DNA from: Beijerinckia mobilis
GTDB taxonomy: Bacteria; Pseudomonadota; Alphaproteobacteria; Rhizobiales; Beijerinckiaceae
DNA length: 64,000 bases
Assembly (NCBI RefSeq): GCF_000745425.1
Contig: NZ_JQJH01000005.1
Coordinates: 62,001 to 126,000, forward strand
Direction of reading: 5' to 3'
The translations under genes and the position numbers were made by a program. How positions within the stretch are numbered: position 1 is the stretch's first letter; every line of letters begins with the position of its first letter. Positions 47,419 through 56,422 of this stretch are shown piece by piece. The notes beneath the pieces were generated by a model. The model searched no databases, had not been told where the DNA came from, and saw only the letters and a program-made list of their open reading frames with translations.

Positions 47419-49764
47419 TCACCCATCCACCTCGGCGGCGTTCGAATCGGCTTGTGCATCGGTGCGTGGCGATGCGTTTGCGCTTGCATGACCGGTGCGG
47501 GCAGCGGGCAGATGATCAAGCAGCACGAGGCCGGGTTCGGCGCGGTTGCGCGTATGCCAGGGGCTGAAGGCCTTGTCCTCGAAGGTCGCGGTGGCGTGAC
47601 GGGCTTCGAGATTATCCTTTTCCCTTTGAAAACGCGGCCGGTTCTCCCGCGTCTCATCGCTGCCGCGCGAGGCGGATTCGTGATGGATCAGCGTCGCGAA
47701 AGGGGTGTAGACGATACGATAGCCATGCTCGACGGCGCGCAGGCAATAATCGATGTCATTATAGGCGATCGCGAAGGCCTCCTCGTCGAAGAGGCCCGTC
47801 TTCTCGATGCAGGCGCGTGTGATCAGCATGCAGGCGCCGGTGACGGCGGATAATGATTGCCGCACCATGAGACGGCCCATGGGCCCGGCGAATGTGGCGG
47901 GTTTGCCGCCGAACCAATGGCCGGCATAATTGCCAAGTCCGACGATGACGCCCGCATGTTGCAGCGTTTGATCGGGATAGAGCAGGCGCGCGCCGACGAT
48001 GCCGGTATCGGGATAATGCAGGCAGGCGGCCATTTCCGTCAGCCAGTCAGGTTCGATGATCTCGATATCATTATTGAGAAGCAGGATGGGATCGCCGCTC
48101 GCCAAAGCGATTCCCTTATTAACCGAACGGGCGAAATTGAACGGCTCCTCATGAATATGGGCCTTGATCGTAACGCCAGGACGGGACGGTGGATGCGCGT
48201 AGAGGTCGAGGACGCGGGGATCCGTGGAGCCATTGTCGATGATGAGGATTTCGAGTTCCGGATAATCGGTTTCATGAACCAATTGCCGTAACAGGCGGGC
48301 AATCAAATCGTAGCTGTCGCGGCTCGGAATGATGATCGAGATTTTCGGGCGGTCCTGATCGATCTTGTCGAACCGGATGCGGTGGAGGTCCGGCAGCAAC
48401 GCCGGCTCTACCGGCGGTGCGATGCCTGTCGCCGCATCGGAGAAATGCTCGGCCAGGGTTTTGCGTGCGCTTGCCGTCGCCTTGTCGGCGAAGGTCGCTG
48501 AGAAACTGCGTCCGTCGCGCCGCCAGATATAGGCGGGATAGGGCAGGTGCAGAATCGCGTCGGAGGGTATGTCCTTGAGGTAGCGCAGGAGCAGGTCGTA
48601 ATCCTGCGATCCTTCGAAACCCTGCCGGAAACCGCCGAGCGCGGCCACGCGGTCGCGCCGGTAGAGCGACAAATGATTGATGTAATTGACGCCGGAGAGA
48701 AGGACGCAATCATAGGCGGGTTTCAGGAAATAGCCGACCGGCTTGAGCGCCGCATTGGCGATGACTTCGTCGGTGTAGAGGAATTGCGCCTCAGGATGTG
48801 CCGCCAGCGTTTCGGCGATTGCCGCAACCGCATGGGCCGAGAGCGCGTCGTCGTGATCAAGCGGCGCGACCCATCGGCCGCGTGCCGCTGCGAGCGCGGC
48901 ATTGGTGGCTCGCGCTATTCCGCCATTGCAATCCTGATGGAGAATTGTCACGCTAGGCTCGTTTTTGTTTCTGTCGAGCCAGGTGAGAGTTTTGGGGTCT
49001 GTGGAGCCGTCGTCGCTCAGGATCAGTTCGGAAAGACCCGGCGTCTGGATGCGGAATGAAGCAAGCAGCGCGTCGAGATAGCGTGGCGGCGTATTATAGA
49101 CCGGTACTAGGAAAGAAATGAGCGGATTCCTCGGCGGCGGGGCGACCGGGCGCGCCGCATGATGCGACGCGGCGCCTTTCAGGACCTTGCGGTAATGATC
49201 GCCAATACCGAAAAACCGCCGGTTCGACTGGGGAACCTGCGTCGTTTCGTCCTGGAAAGCCGGATCCGCGCCGATATATTGGCGATAAAAAACTTTTACA
49301 TCACCCTCTTCCCGTTGAGCCGCGGCATTCTCCGAAAGGGCCTGGAGCGGTGCGATCTGTCTTGATGCGCGCACAGACAGGCGAAAGCGCATCGGCCGCG
49401 CTGCGGGGTCGATGCGCAGGGCTCGGACTTTCGGCAAGGCATGCAGGGCGATGAGCGCGACGAAATGGTGGCACTTGGGCATTGCGAGGCTTTCCGCCTC
49501 ATCGAAACCCTTGCCATGATCGAAATAGAGAACCGGTTCCAAATCTTCAGGCAAATCCGTGGCGATCGCCTCGATCTCGACCATGAGATAGCGGGGACGC
49601 AGCCAGCGGCAGGAAATCAGAAAATTCGGATCCTCGTCGATGCTTTCCCAATCGTTGGGCCCGGACGCCAGCCGTTTGACGCCAGAGAGCGGCCGATAGG
49701 GAAAGGAACGGACAGAGAGGCGCAGAGGAAGACGCAAAGAGACGATCCTTGGTGGCGCGTTCAA
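47419..49764 (-). CDS. Two-domain family 2 glycosyltransferase, both domains intact
   Basis: A 781-residue protein with an N-terminal beta-sandwich-like region (about 40-140) and two GT2 domains. The first (214-345) has PVYNTPPRYLDALLASF, ELILSDDGSTD and LDHDD at 302-306; the second (473-700) has IIPSRDSYDLIARLL, LIIDNGSTD and LLNNDIE at 561-567. Both therefore carry acidic metal-binding residues, unlike the neighbouring gene at 45321. The start is TTG 49764 with no clear ribosome binding site; it is chosen so that the conserved N-terminal domain is complete. It converges on the other glycosyltransferase (13-base gap). Such proteins alternate two sugar transfers in O-antigen or capsule synthesis. 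Confidence 0.85.
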   Translation of the reverse strand: MNAPPRIVSLRLPLRLSVRSFPYRPLSGVKRLASGPNDWESIDEDPNFLISCRWLRPRYLMVEIEAIATDLPEDLEPVLYFDHGKGFDEAESLAMPKCHHFVALIALHALPKVRALRIDPAARPMRFRLSVRASRQIAPLQALSENAAAQREEGDVKVFYRQYIGADPAFQDETTQVPQSNRRFFGIGDHYRKVLKGAASHHAARPVAPPPRNPLISFLVPVYNTPPRYLDALLASFRIQTPGLSELILSDDGSTDPKTLTWLDRNKNEPSVTILHQDCNGGIARATNAALAAARGRWVAPLDHDDALSAHAVAAIAETLAAHPEAQFLYTDEVIANAALKPVGYFLKPAYDCVLLSGVNYINHLSLYRRDRVAALGGFRQGFEGSQDYDLLLRYLKDIPSDAILHLPYPAYIWRRDGRSFSATFADKATASARKTLAEHFSDAATGIAPPVEPALLPDLHRIRFDKIDQDRPKISIIIPSRDSYDLIARLLRQLVHETDYPELEILIIDNGSTDPRVLDLYAHPPSRPGVTIKAHIHEEPFNFARSVNKGIALASGDPILLLNNDIEIIEPDWLTEMAACLHYPDTGIVGARLLYPDQTLQHAGVIVGLGNYAGHWFGGKPATFAGPMGRLMVRQSLSAVTGACMLITRACIEKTGLFDEEAFAIAYNDIDYCLRAVEHGYRIVYTPFATLIHHESASRGSDETRENRPRFQREKDNLEARHATATFEDKAFSPWHTRNRAEPGLVLLDHLPAARTGHASANASPRTDAQADSNAAEVDG

Positions 49765-50339
49765 TCGAACAGAGGGGGCCGAACAGAGGGAGCAAAACGA
49801 AGCTCCGATTTCTACCGTTTGGGATTTATTGAAATGTTAGGGAAAATGATGCATAGGCATGGCAATTCAGTGTCGTCTTATCTGTATCGTCCCTGGCCTC
49901 GCTCTCGGGGCGATGATGCCGCTACCTGAGCCGGGCGTGCTGCCGGCCCTTTTGAGGAAGGCTTTCGGCGCTGTTCTCGGTGCTGCCTTTGAATAGAGCA
50001 TTTCAGGTGAAGGTGAGAGTTGCCGTCTTGGCCGCGGTCCTGCGACGAGCGGCTTTATTAAAGCCATAATGATTTGAATTGAAGATATCCGATTGTCCCA
50101 GGGGGAGCGGTTCAGGGAGCGGCCTTTGTTGGAAATTTCCCTCCTCCCTTCCCGGCAAAGTTTTCATTGCCTGTTTAGGGCTGGTTCAAGGCCGGTTCAT
50201 GAAGAGCGTTCATTAAAAGCTTTGCGCCGGAGCGCATGGAATTTGGCAAGATCAGGATGAAGCATCCATCGTCACTGCCGACAGGCGCGATCAGCAGGGC
50301 CGCCGGTGGCATCGCCCGGAAATGGAGCCGATCCGTTCC
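49765..50339. other. Divergent intergenic region before the export genes
   Basis: About 575 bases between the leftward glycosyltransferase and the rightward ABC ATPase gene. A fragment of the dispersed repeat (AGAGCATTTC) is seen near 49995. An AT-rich stretch at about 50050-50095 may hold a promoter. No gene is supported. Confidence 0.45.
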
Positions 50340-50993
50340 ATGATTCAATTCAACGACGTCTTCAAATTCTACAAGACCAATAATCACAAGAAGGTCGTGC
50401 TGGATCACGTATCGACGGTGTTCGAAAGCGGCTGGTCCTATGGTCTTCTCGGCGTCAACGGCGCCGGTAAATCGACGACCCTGCGCATTCTCGCCGGGAC
50501 GGAATTGCCGAATTCCGGCAAGGTGCGCCGTTCCGTGCGGGTCTCGTGGCCGCTTGGTTTCGCCGGTGGTTTCCATCCGCTGATGACCGGACGCGACAAT
50601 GTGCATTTCGTCGCCCGCATCTATGGCCATGACGTGCGGCAGGTGTCGAATTTCGTCGAGGATTTTTCCGAACTTGGCGATTATCTCGACGTGCCGGTCA
50701 AGACCTATTCCTCCGGCATGATGGCGCGCCTGGCTTTCGGCTTGTCAATGGCCATTGAATTCGATTGCTATCTTGTCGATGAGATCACGGCTGTGGGCGA
50801 TGCGCGGTTCCAGGCCCGCTGCCATGAGGCTTTCGCGCGCCGCCGCGCCAATGCCGATCTCATCATCGTGTCCCATTCCATGGGGACCATCAAGGATTAT
50901 TGCCAGCGCGGTGCCGTTCTCGTCGACGGCCGGCTGACCATGTTCGATTCCGTCGATCAGGCCATTGAAATGTATAACAGGATGAATCGATGA
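50340..50993 (+). CDS. Polysaccharide-export ABC transporter ATPase, KpsT-like
   Basis: A 217-residue nucleotide-binding subunit of a group 2 capsule (KpsT/Wzt-type) exporter. Walker A GVNGAGKS is at 38-45, the signature YSSGM at 123-127 (the variant usual for this family), Walker B CYLVDE at 143-148, and the switch His in IVSHSM near 178. ATG 50340 matches the family start MIxFxxVxKxY better than the upstream in-frame ATG at 50322. It is followed by two PCP/KpsE-like genes on the same strand. The partner permease (KpsM) is not found in the window, so the complex is incomplete here. Confidence 0.9.
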   Translation: MIQFNDVFKFYKTNNHKKVVLDHVSTVFESGWSYGLLGVNGAGKSTTLRILAGTELPNSGKVRRSVRVSWPLGFAGGFHPLMTGRDNVHFVARIYGHDVRQVSNFVEDFSELGDYLDVPVKTYSSGMMARLAFGLSMAIEFDCYLVDEITAVGDARFQARCHEAFARRRANADLIIVSHSMGTIKDYCQRGAVLVDGRLTMFDSVDQAIEMYNRMNR

Positions 50994-51162
50994 CGGATCG
51001 TCTGCCGCTTCGCGCAATGGCTGTCTGGGGCTATCCGGCTGGATTTGCTTTCCCGTCCGGCTGCGCCTGTGCCACAATGGGACCGGGCTTGGATATGGAC
51101 TTGGGCATTGCGTGGGCCGGGACATTGCGAAAGTCGGAATGTTTTGAAAAAGGGCATGGCAT

Positions 51163-52416
51163 ATGAGTGAGATCGGCGGCGACGTCCGTCTCTCGCCGCG
51201 GGAACGCTCGCAGCTGGTCGCGCAGGCCCTTGCGGAAGCGGCGCGGCGTGCCCGCTTTTCCTCGCGTGGCCGCCGTGCACTGAGGCAGGGTGGCTATCAG
51301 GCACGCAGCCGGCAACGCTTCTGGCGGGTGTGTTTTCTGGCCACATTCGCCGCTATCGTCGTGATTCCGACTTTGGTGGCGTCGGTCTATTATGCTTTTA
51401 TCGCTTCCGACCAATATGTTTCGGAATCCCGGTTCACCTTGCGGACCGGTACGCCGCCAAAAATCGACAGCCTCAGCGCGATGACCGGCATTCCTTCCAT
51501 GCTCATCGTTCAGGATACGCTGATCGTCACCGACTTTCTTTATAGCCGGGCGCTTCTGGAGAAACTCGAGAAGAGCATCCAGCTGCGCGAGATGTTTGCC
51601 CGGCCGGAGATCGACGGATGGGCGCGGTTTGATCCGGACAAGCCGATCGAGAAATTCGTCAAATATTGGAAATCCATGATCGATGTCTCGATCAAAATGC
51701 CGGCCGGCATCGTGGTCGTCACCGTGCGCGCCTTCTCGCCGCAGGATTCCCTCAAGATCGCCAATGCGCTGCTCGAGGCGAGTGAAAGCCTCGTCAATGA
51801 CATGAACGAGCGCATGCAGCATGATGCCGTGGGCCTCAGTCTGCAGGAACAGAAACGCGCGAGCGACCGGCTCCTTGAGACGCGGGTCGCGCTTGAGCGC
51901 GCGCGCAATACCGAGGGCATGCTGAACGCCGAAGAAACACATAAATCGATCAACGAACTCATCACTGGTGTCCAAAGCGGTCTGTTGAAGCTGCAGCAGC
52001 AATATGACAGCCAGATCCGTTTCGTGGCCAAGACGGCGCCGCAGATGCGGACGCTGCAGCAGAGGATCGACGCCGCCAAGGAGCAGATTACCGCTCTCAA
52101 GGCACAACTGACCCAGAATGATGAGGCGCAGCGCACCAAAACCCTTTCCAGCACGATGTCGACGCTCGACTATCTCGAACTCGAACGCAAGATCGCCGAG
52201 AGAATCTATGAGGGGGCGACGACCGCGGTGGAGAAAGCCCGCCTGACGAGCGAGAGCAAGCTCATGTATCTCAACATTTACGTGACGCCGGTTCTGGCCG
52301 AGGAGGCGCGCTATCCTCATCGCGTCGTAAATACGCTTCTGGTGTTTTTGAGCACTCTGGCCATATGGGGCGCGGTCTGGGGCTTGCTCTCCATGGCGCG
52401 CAACCATAAGGCGTGA
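51163..52416 (+). CDS. KpsE/Wzz-type polysaccharide co-polymerase (PCP-3), first copy
   Basis: A 417-residue inner-membrane protein with two membrane helices (about 56-80 and 388-410) and a long periplasmic part containing coiled coil at about 215-300. This is the layout of KpsE/BexC/CtrB capsule export proteins. The sequence SDQYVSESRF just after helix 1 is the family signature; the C-terminal PVLAEEARYPHRV is the conserved pre-helix proline segment. Such proteins bridge the ABC exporter to the outer-membrane channel. A paralogue occurs at 53666. The cytosolic N-terminus (1-55) is Arg/Ala-rich and longer than usual. Confidence 0.85.
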   Translation: MSEIGGDVRLSPRERSQLVAQALAEAARRARFSSRGRRALRQGGYQARSRQRFWRVCFLATFAAIVVIPTLVASVYYAFIASDQYVSESRFTLRTGTPPKIDSLSAMTGIPSMLIVQDTLIVTDFLYSRALLEKLEKSIQLREMFARPEIDGWARFDPDKPIEKFVKYWKSMIDVSIKMPAGIVVVTVRAFSPQDSLKIANALLEASESLVNDMNERMQHDAVGLSLQEQKRASDRLLETRVALERARNTEGMLNAEETHKSINELITGVQSGLLKLQQQYDSQIRFVAKTAPQMRTLQQRIDAAKEQITALKAQLTQNDEAQRTKTLSSTMSTLDYLELERKIAERIYEGATTAVEKARLTSESKLMYLNIYVTPVLAEEARYPHRVVNTLLVFLSTLAIWGAVWGLLSMARNHKA

Positions 52417-52440
52417 CATTCGAGACGGGTCGCAAACGGG

Positions 52441-53481
52441 ATGCTCTTCAATGTCGAAACGGATGGCGGAACCTCAATCACGGGCTATCTCGTCCCGGAT
52501 ACTTTCGCGGTCAATCCGTCGATCCGCGTGCGGGACCAGGGCTCCGAGCTTCTAACCTTCGAGGCGAATGAAACGCGCCACGCGCTGGTCGAGGCCGGCC
52601 GCCACGCGACAGGTCAATGCGGTTTCCGCATTGATGAAACCATGGTGCCGGGCCTTGGCGGTCTGAGCGGATTGAGCCTGCATGATGCCGATTCCGATCT
52701 CCTGATCTATCGGCGCAGCAATGGCGGCGCGCTCATTCCCCAGAAGGTTTTTCGTCTCGAAACGCATCTCGTGCCGCTGTGGCGCCTTGATGCGGTCTTC
52801 GAGGATAAGTTTCAGTTCTTCTATCCCCGCGCAGACCATTACGGCCGCGAGACGGCGACGCAATTGTTCCTTTTGACAGGCGGGGAATCCTGCCTGATCT
52901 CGGGACGGCTGCTTTACAAGAATTATGAAATGTATGTGGTCGACAAGTTCAAATGTTTCGCGATTCTGCGCGACCCTTACGATGAACTTGCCGAAAGAAT
53001 GCTGTTTTTGAGCCAGATGGGCAGCAATCTGCATCATCTTCTTGGCGAGCGCGACCGGATGATCTTCGAGCCGGTGATCGCCGCGCTCAACGACACAACC
53101 CATCTGGAAGAAACCTCGATGCGGCGTTTCTTCAAGCGCCTTTCTTCCGAGGTCGTCGCCATTCTGTCCAATCCGCTGGTCCGTCAGCTGACGGCACAGA
53201 CGCCGGACGCCATGCCGCCGCCTGGCTGCCTTGCTTCCGCCCTTGATATTCTCTCCACTTTCGAGGGGCTCGGCCTGCGTTCGGACGATGCCCATTCGCG
53301 CGGGATTATTGCCGAGGGGCTCGGTCTCGACGAAGCGGTTCTGCCGTCGCTTGCCGAATTTCCCCGGGTGAGCGAATTGGGCCGGCAATTGAAGGAGATA
53401 AGGACGATCGAGGGGTTCCTGGAAAAAGACCTGGACCTTTTCCATCACATGACGCAAGCCTTTCAGAAAGTTGCGCCCTGA
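52441..53481 (+). CDS. Unrecognised 346-aa protein in the capsule island
   Basis: No family is assigned. The product has no signal peptide or membrane helix. Residues about 100-190 (VPLWRLDAVFEDKFQFF, then CFAILRDPYDELAERM) recall the RDPxxR motif of sulfotransferases, but the N-terminal P-loop-like PAPS site of those enzymes is not visible. The resemblance is therefore weak. The C-terminal third is helical. It lies 24 bases after the first KpsE-like gene and about 185 before the second, and is on the same strand, so a role in modifying or exporting the polysaccharide is likely. ATG 52441 gives the full frame. Confidence 0.7.
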   Translation: MLFNVETDGGTSITGYLVPDTFAVNPSIRVRDQGSELLTFEANETRHALVEAGRHATGQCGFRIDETMVPGLGGLSGLSLHDADSDLLIYRRSNGGALIPQKVFRLETHLVPLWRLDAVFEDKFQFFYPRADHYGRETATQLFLLTGGESCLISGRLLYKNYEMYVVDKFKCFAILRDPYDELAERMLFLSQMGSNLHHLLGERDRMIFEPVIAALNDTTHLEETSMRRFFKRLSSEVVAILSNPLVRQLTAQTPDAMPPPGCLASALDILSTFEGLGLRSDDAHSRGIIAEGLGLDEAVLPSLAEFPRVSELGRQLKEIRTIEGFLEKDLDLFHHMTQAFQKVAP

Positions 53482-53665
53482 TGCCATGTGTGCATCACTC
53501 CGCCCCGCGGCGTCGGGGCGTCAGTTTTCCCGCCAAATCTTACGGATCATCGAATGAGCCGGGAGATTCGGTCTGAGACGTCATTCGTCGTAAGCCCTGT
53601 CCGTCGCAAGCCCCCTCGGGCAAGCTTCAGGTCAAGCGAGCCCTGGGCCCGGAAAAAGGAAGTCT

Positions 53666-55003
53666 ATGGATATCGAGACGCGGCCGCGCGAGGAGAAACA
53701 ATCTGTTTCCGGCCAGGTGCTGCAGGCGACGAAGCTCGTCCTGCGCGGCGTTTCGGCCTTGCGCCGGCCGGACTTTTCTCCCTTGCGGCCGGTGCACGAT
53801 CCCTCGTCGCCGTCCACGACGCCAGCCGCGCGCGATTATATCGAGGGTGAGATCGTCGGTGAGACCGTGGTGCGGACAAAGACCCGCCCCTCGATGGTGT
53901 TGATGAGCTTGATCGGCCTTGTTCTGGTGCCGGCGGCCGTCATCAGCCTCTATCTGTTCTTCATCGCCGCCAATCAATATGTCTCCGAAGCGCGTTTCAC
54001 GGTGCAGCATGCTGAGCGCGAGGTCGCCAATGTCGACAAGGTGCAGGGTGCGGCTGCCGCGACGGGTGGCAGCAGTTCTGCCGGCATGGAGATGCAGGAT
54101 GCGGAAATCGTGGCGAGCTATATCCGCAGTGAGGCAATCATCAAGGATTTGGCTCAGGACATCGACCTGCGCGAAATTTTCCGCCGACCGGAAGCCGATT
54201 TCTGGGCACGGTTGAAGAAGGACGCCACGTCCGAGGAATTGCGCGATTATTGGCTCGGCATGGTGCGCACCTATGTCGAGAATACATCGGGGATCGTTCG
54301 TCTTGAAGTCCGCGCCTTCCGCCGCGAGGATGCGCTCACCCTCTCCAAGGCGATCCTTGCGGCGAGTGAACGCATGGTCAATGCCATGTCGGAACGCGCG
54401 CGGCAGGATACGATGCATCGCGCCGAGGAGGAGGTCCGCCGCTCGGAAGCGGCGGTGCGCTTCGCGCTCGCCGATCTCGCCCGCTTCCGCGATCAGGCGA
54501 AATATATCGATCCGGTCAAGGTCGCGGAACAGACGACCAAGCTCATGACGCAATTGACCGCCGAGGCGATCCATCTCGAAACCGAGCTTTTCATCGCCAA
54601 GACGTCGAACAGCATGAACGGGCCGGGCATCACCTCGCTGGAGGCGCAGATCACCTCGACGCGGCGGCAGATCAAGGAATTGCAGGCGCAGCTCGCCGGT
54701 GAAAACAAGAACAGCGCTGAAATCGGCAATGTCGCCGCTTCTCTGGTGCGGTTCGAGGAACTCGAGATCAAGCGGCAATTCGCCGAGACCATGTATAAAT
54801 TCTCGCAGGACAGTCTGGTGCGGGCGCGCAATGCGGCCGAACGCCAGAGCGTCTATCTCACCGTCTTCGTGCCGCCGGCGCTTCCGCAGGATTATTCCTA
54901 TCCGCTGAGGTTCACTTATTCGGTGCTGATCACCATCGGTCTTCTGATCCTGTGGTCGATCGGCGCCATGACCTGGGCGTCGATCGAGGATCATCGCCTG
55001 TAG
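53666..55003 (+). CDS. KpsE/Wzz-type polysaccharide co-polymerase (PCP-3), second copy
   Basis: A 445-residue protein of the same family as the gene at 51163. Helix 1 (about 78-100) is followed by ANQYVSEARF, nearly the same as SDQYVSESRF in the first copy; the second helix is near 418-438 and is preceded by PPALPQDYSYPLRF. The periplasmic region contains coiled coil (about 225-300 and 325-350). The N-terminal 75 residues are Pro/Arg-rich and probably disordered in the cytoplasm. Two such proteins in one island suggest a hetero-complex or two chain-length systems. Confidence 0.85.
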   Translation: MDIETRPREEKQSVSGQVLQATKLVLRGVSALRRPDFSPLRPVHDPSSPSTTPAARDYIEGEIVGETVVRTKTRPSMVLMSLIGLVLVPAAVISLYLFFIAANQYVSEARFTVQHAEREVANVDKVQGAAAATGGSSSAGMEMQDAEIVASYIRSEAIIKDLAQDIDLREIFRRPEADFWARLKKDATSEELRDYWLGMVRTYVENTSGIVRLEVRAFRREDALTLSKAILAASERMVNAMSERARQDTMHRAEEEVRRSEAAVRFALADLARFRDQAKYIDPVKVAEQTTKLMTQLTAEAIHLETELFIAKTSNSMNGPGITSLEAQITSTRRQIKELQAQLAGENKNSAEIGNVAASLVRFEELEIKRQFAETMYKFSQDSLVRARNAAERQSVYLTVFVPPALPQDYSYPLRFTYSVLITIGLLILWSIGAMTWASIEDHRL

Positions 55004-55086
55004 GACGAGGCCGCCTGCTCCCGAGATCGCGCCGCCGGTTCGATCGCCCGGGAGTCTTCCAGCGATCACCGGGGATCGCCTTCTGT

Positions 55087-55992
55087 TCAGGCCTCACGCC
55101 GCGCGAAAACCGAAAAGGCTGGGCCGTTGCGGTGGTCCGGCTCGTCATGGGCGATCCGCACATCAGTAAAGCCGAGCGCCCTGATCGCCGCCATAAGATC
55201 GTCCTTCTCGATCCAGCGATGCAGATCATGCATGCCGCCGCAGAAGCTTTTGTCGCGCCAGGCGCCATAATAGCTGCGTTTGCTCAGGCGCACCGGCAGG
55301 CCGTGGAAATCACGGACTTCGATTTCGCCGATGAGGGCGCCACGGCGCGGATCATCCTGCGGCATGGCCGCGTCGCTCATATAATGCGTCCATAAATAGA
55401 AGGCATTGGCGCGTTTCGCCATCAGCTCCAGCATCAGGAGCGGGTCCTGCATATGGTAGAGCACACCGGAAGCGACGATCAGATCGTAATGGACTTCGGT
55501 CTTTTGCAGCCATTGCATGAGATCGCCGATGAAGAATTTCGCCCGGCTCATGCCGAGGATTTCCTTGGTGATCAGACAACGCAGAAACGAAAGTTTGTTG
55601 GCCTCGATCGCATGGATGAAGGCCGGATTATGCTGTTCGAGAAAATAGGTGTGGCCGCCTTCGAGGGGCCCGAATTCGAGGATGGCCTGGTTCTCGATAG
55701 ATCCGTGTTGTTCGAGCGCCCAGGCGATACGGGGATCCTGATAGAAGGCCGAGTCACCTGCGACGACGCCGATTGCGGGCGGGAAAGATTGATGCCAGCC
55801 GGGCAGGACATTGATGGCATTCTGGGCGCCGGGCATGCCGACGATATATTCATCGAGCACCGGACCAGAACCCGACCGGCTTGAATCGCAGGCGTTCCTT
55901 CGGGTCGCGGCGGCATCGAGGCGATTGGCGAGACCACGCAGTTTTTCAACGATGAAAGCGGTTATCGGCAAATGGATTTCCTTTAACGCCAA
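55087..55992 (-). CDS. SAM-dependent methyltransferase
   Basis: A 301-residue class I methyltransferase. The nucleotide-binding motif I AILEFGPLEGGHTYFLEQ begins at about residue 103 and motif III-IV continues as YDLIVASGVLYHMQDPLLML near 168-187. The remainder is a domain with no recognised specificity. It is read towards the KpsE-like gene (convergent, 83-base gap) and probably methylates a sugar of the exported polysaccharide; this is inferred from position only. The start ATG 55992 gives the frame with the N-terminal helical region. Confidence 0.8.
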   Translation of the reverse strand: MALKEIHLPITAFIVEKLRGLANRLDAAATRRNACDSSRSGSGPVLDEYIVGMPGAQNAINVLPGWHQSFPPAIGVVAGDSAFYQDPRIAWALEQHGSIENQAILEFGPLEGGHTYFLEQHNPAFIHAIEANKLSFLRCLITKEILGMSRAKFFIGDLMQWLQKTEVHYDLIVASGVLYHMQDPLLMLELMAKRANAFYLWTHYMSDAAMPQDDPRRGALIGEIEVRDFHGLPVRLSKRSYYGAWRDKSFCGGMHDLHRWIEKDDLMAAIRALGFTDVRIAHDEPDHRNGPAFSVFARREA

Positions 55993-56422
55993 GATTTATC
56001 GAGAGAGCTCACCAGGAAGGATTTCTCGAAAAAGGAATGTGCGGAGTGGTCTGGGAGTGTCGAGTGATGGATGGATCCGTTTTGCGGCCTGCGAACGGGT
56101 CCATTGAGAAAATAGAAGTATTTCAGCTATTTGAATCGTGCAGCCATGCTGCGTCTATCGCAATATTCCGGGCGTTTTGGTTGCTGCGGCGGCCTCGAGA
56201 AATCGCAATAATGTCAACAGATGGAAATCGCATGGCGTTAGGAGCCTGACGGCAAGGTCATGAAGGTCATTGCAATAGAAACCTTGTGAGGGAAACACGA
56301 TCCTGCTCTTTACGAAAATGCTATAGGCGCGTGCGACTGCTAGACCAAGATCGGTAAAAAGTCTGTATTTATTTGGTCTACTGCACTTCATGGGCGGGGT
56401 GCCCGTGCGCACGGAAATCCGT
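55993..56422. other. Intergenic region downstream of the histidine kinase
   Basis: About 430 bases, AT-richer than the flanking genes. No open frame with a ribosome binding site or motif was seen and no clear terminator. It probably holds the methyltransferase promoter and the 3' end of the kinase transcript. Confidence 0.4.

Noticed and set aside
44238-55992. Possible genomic island or phage insertion around the polysaccharide genes
   Set aside because: No integrase, tRNA attachment site, direct repeats or transposase was seen; the GC content appears like that of the flanks.
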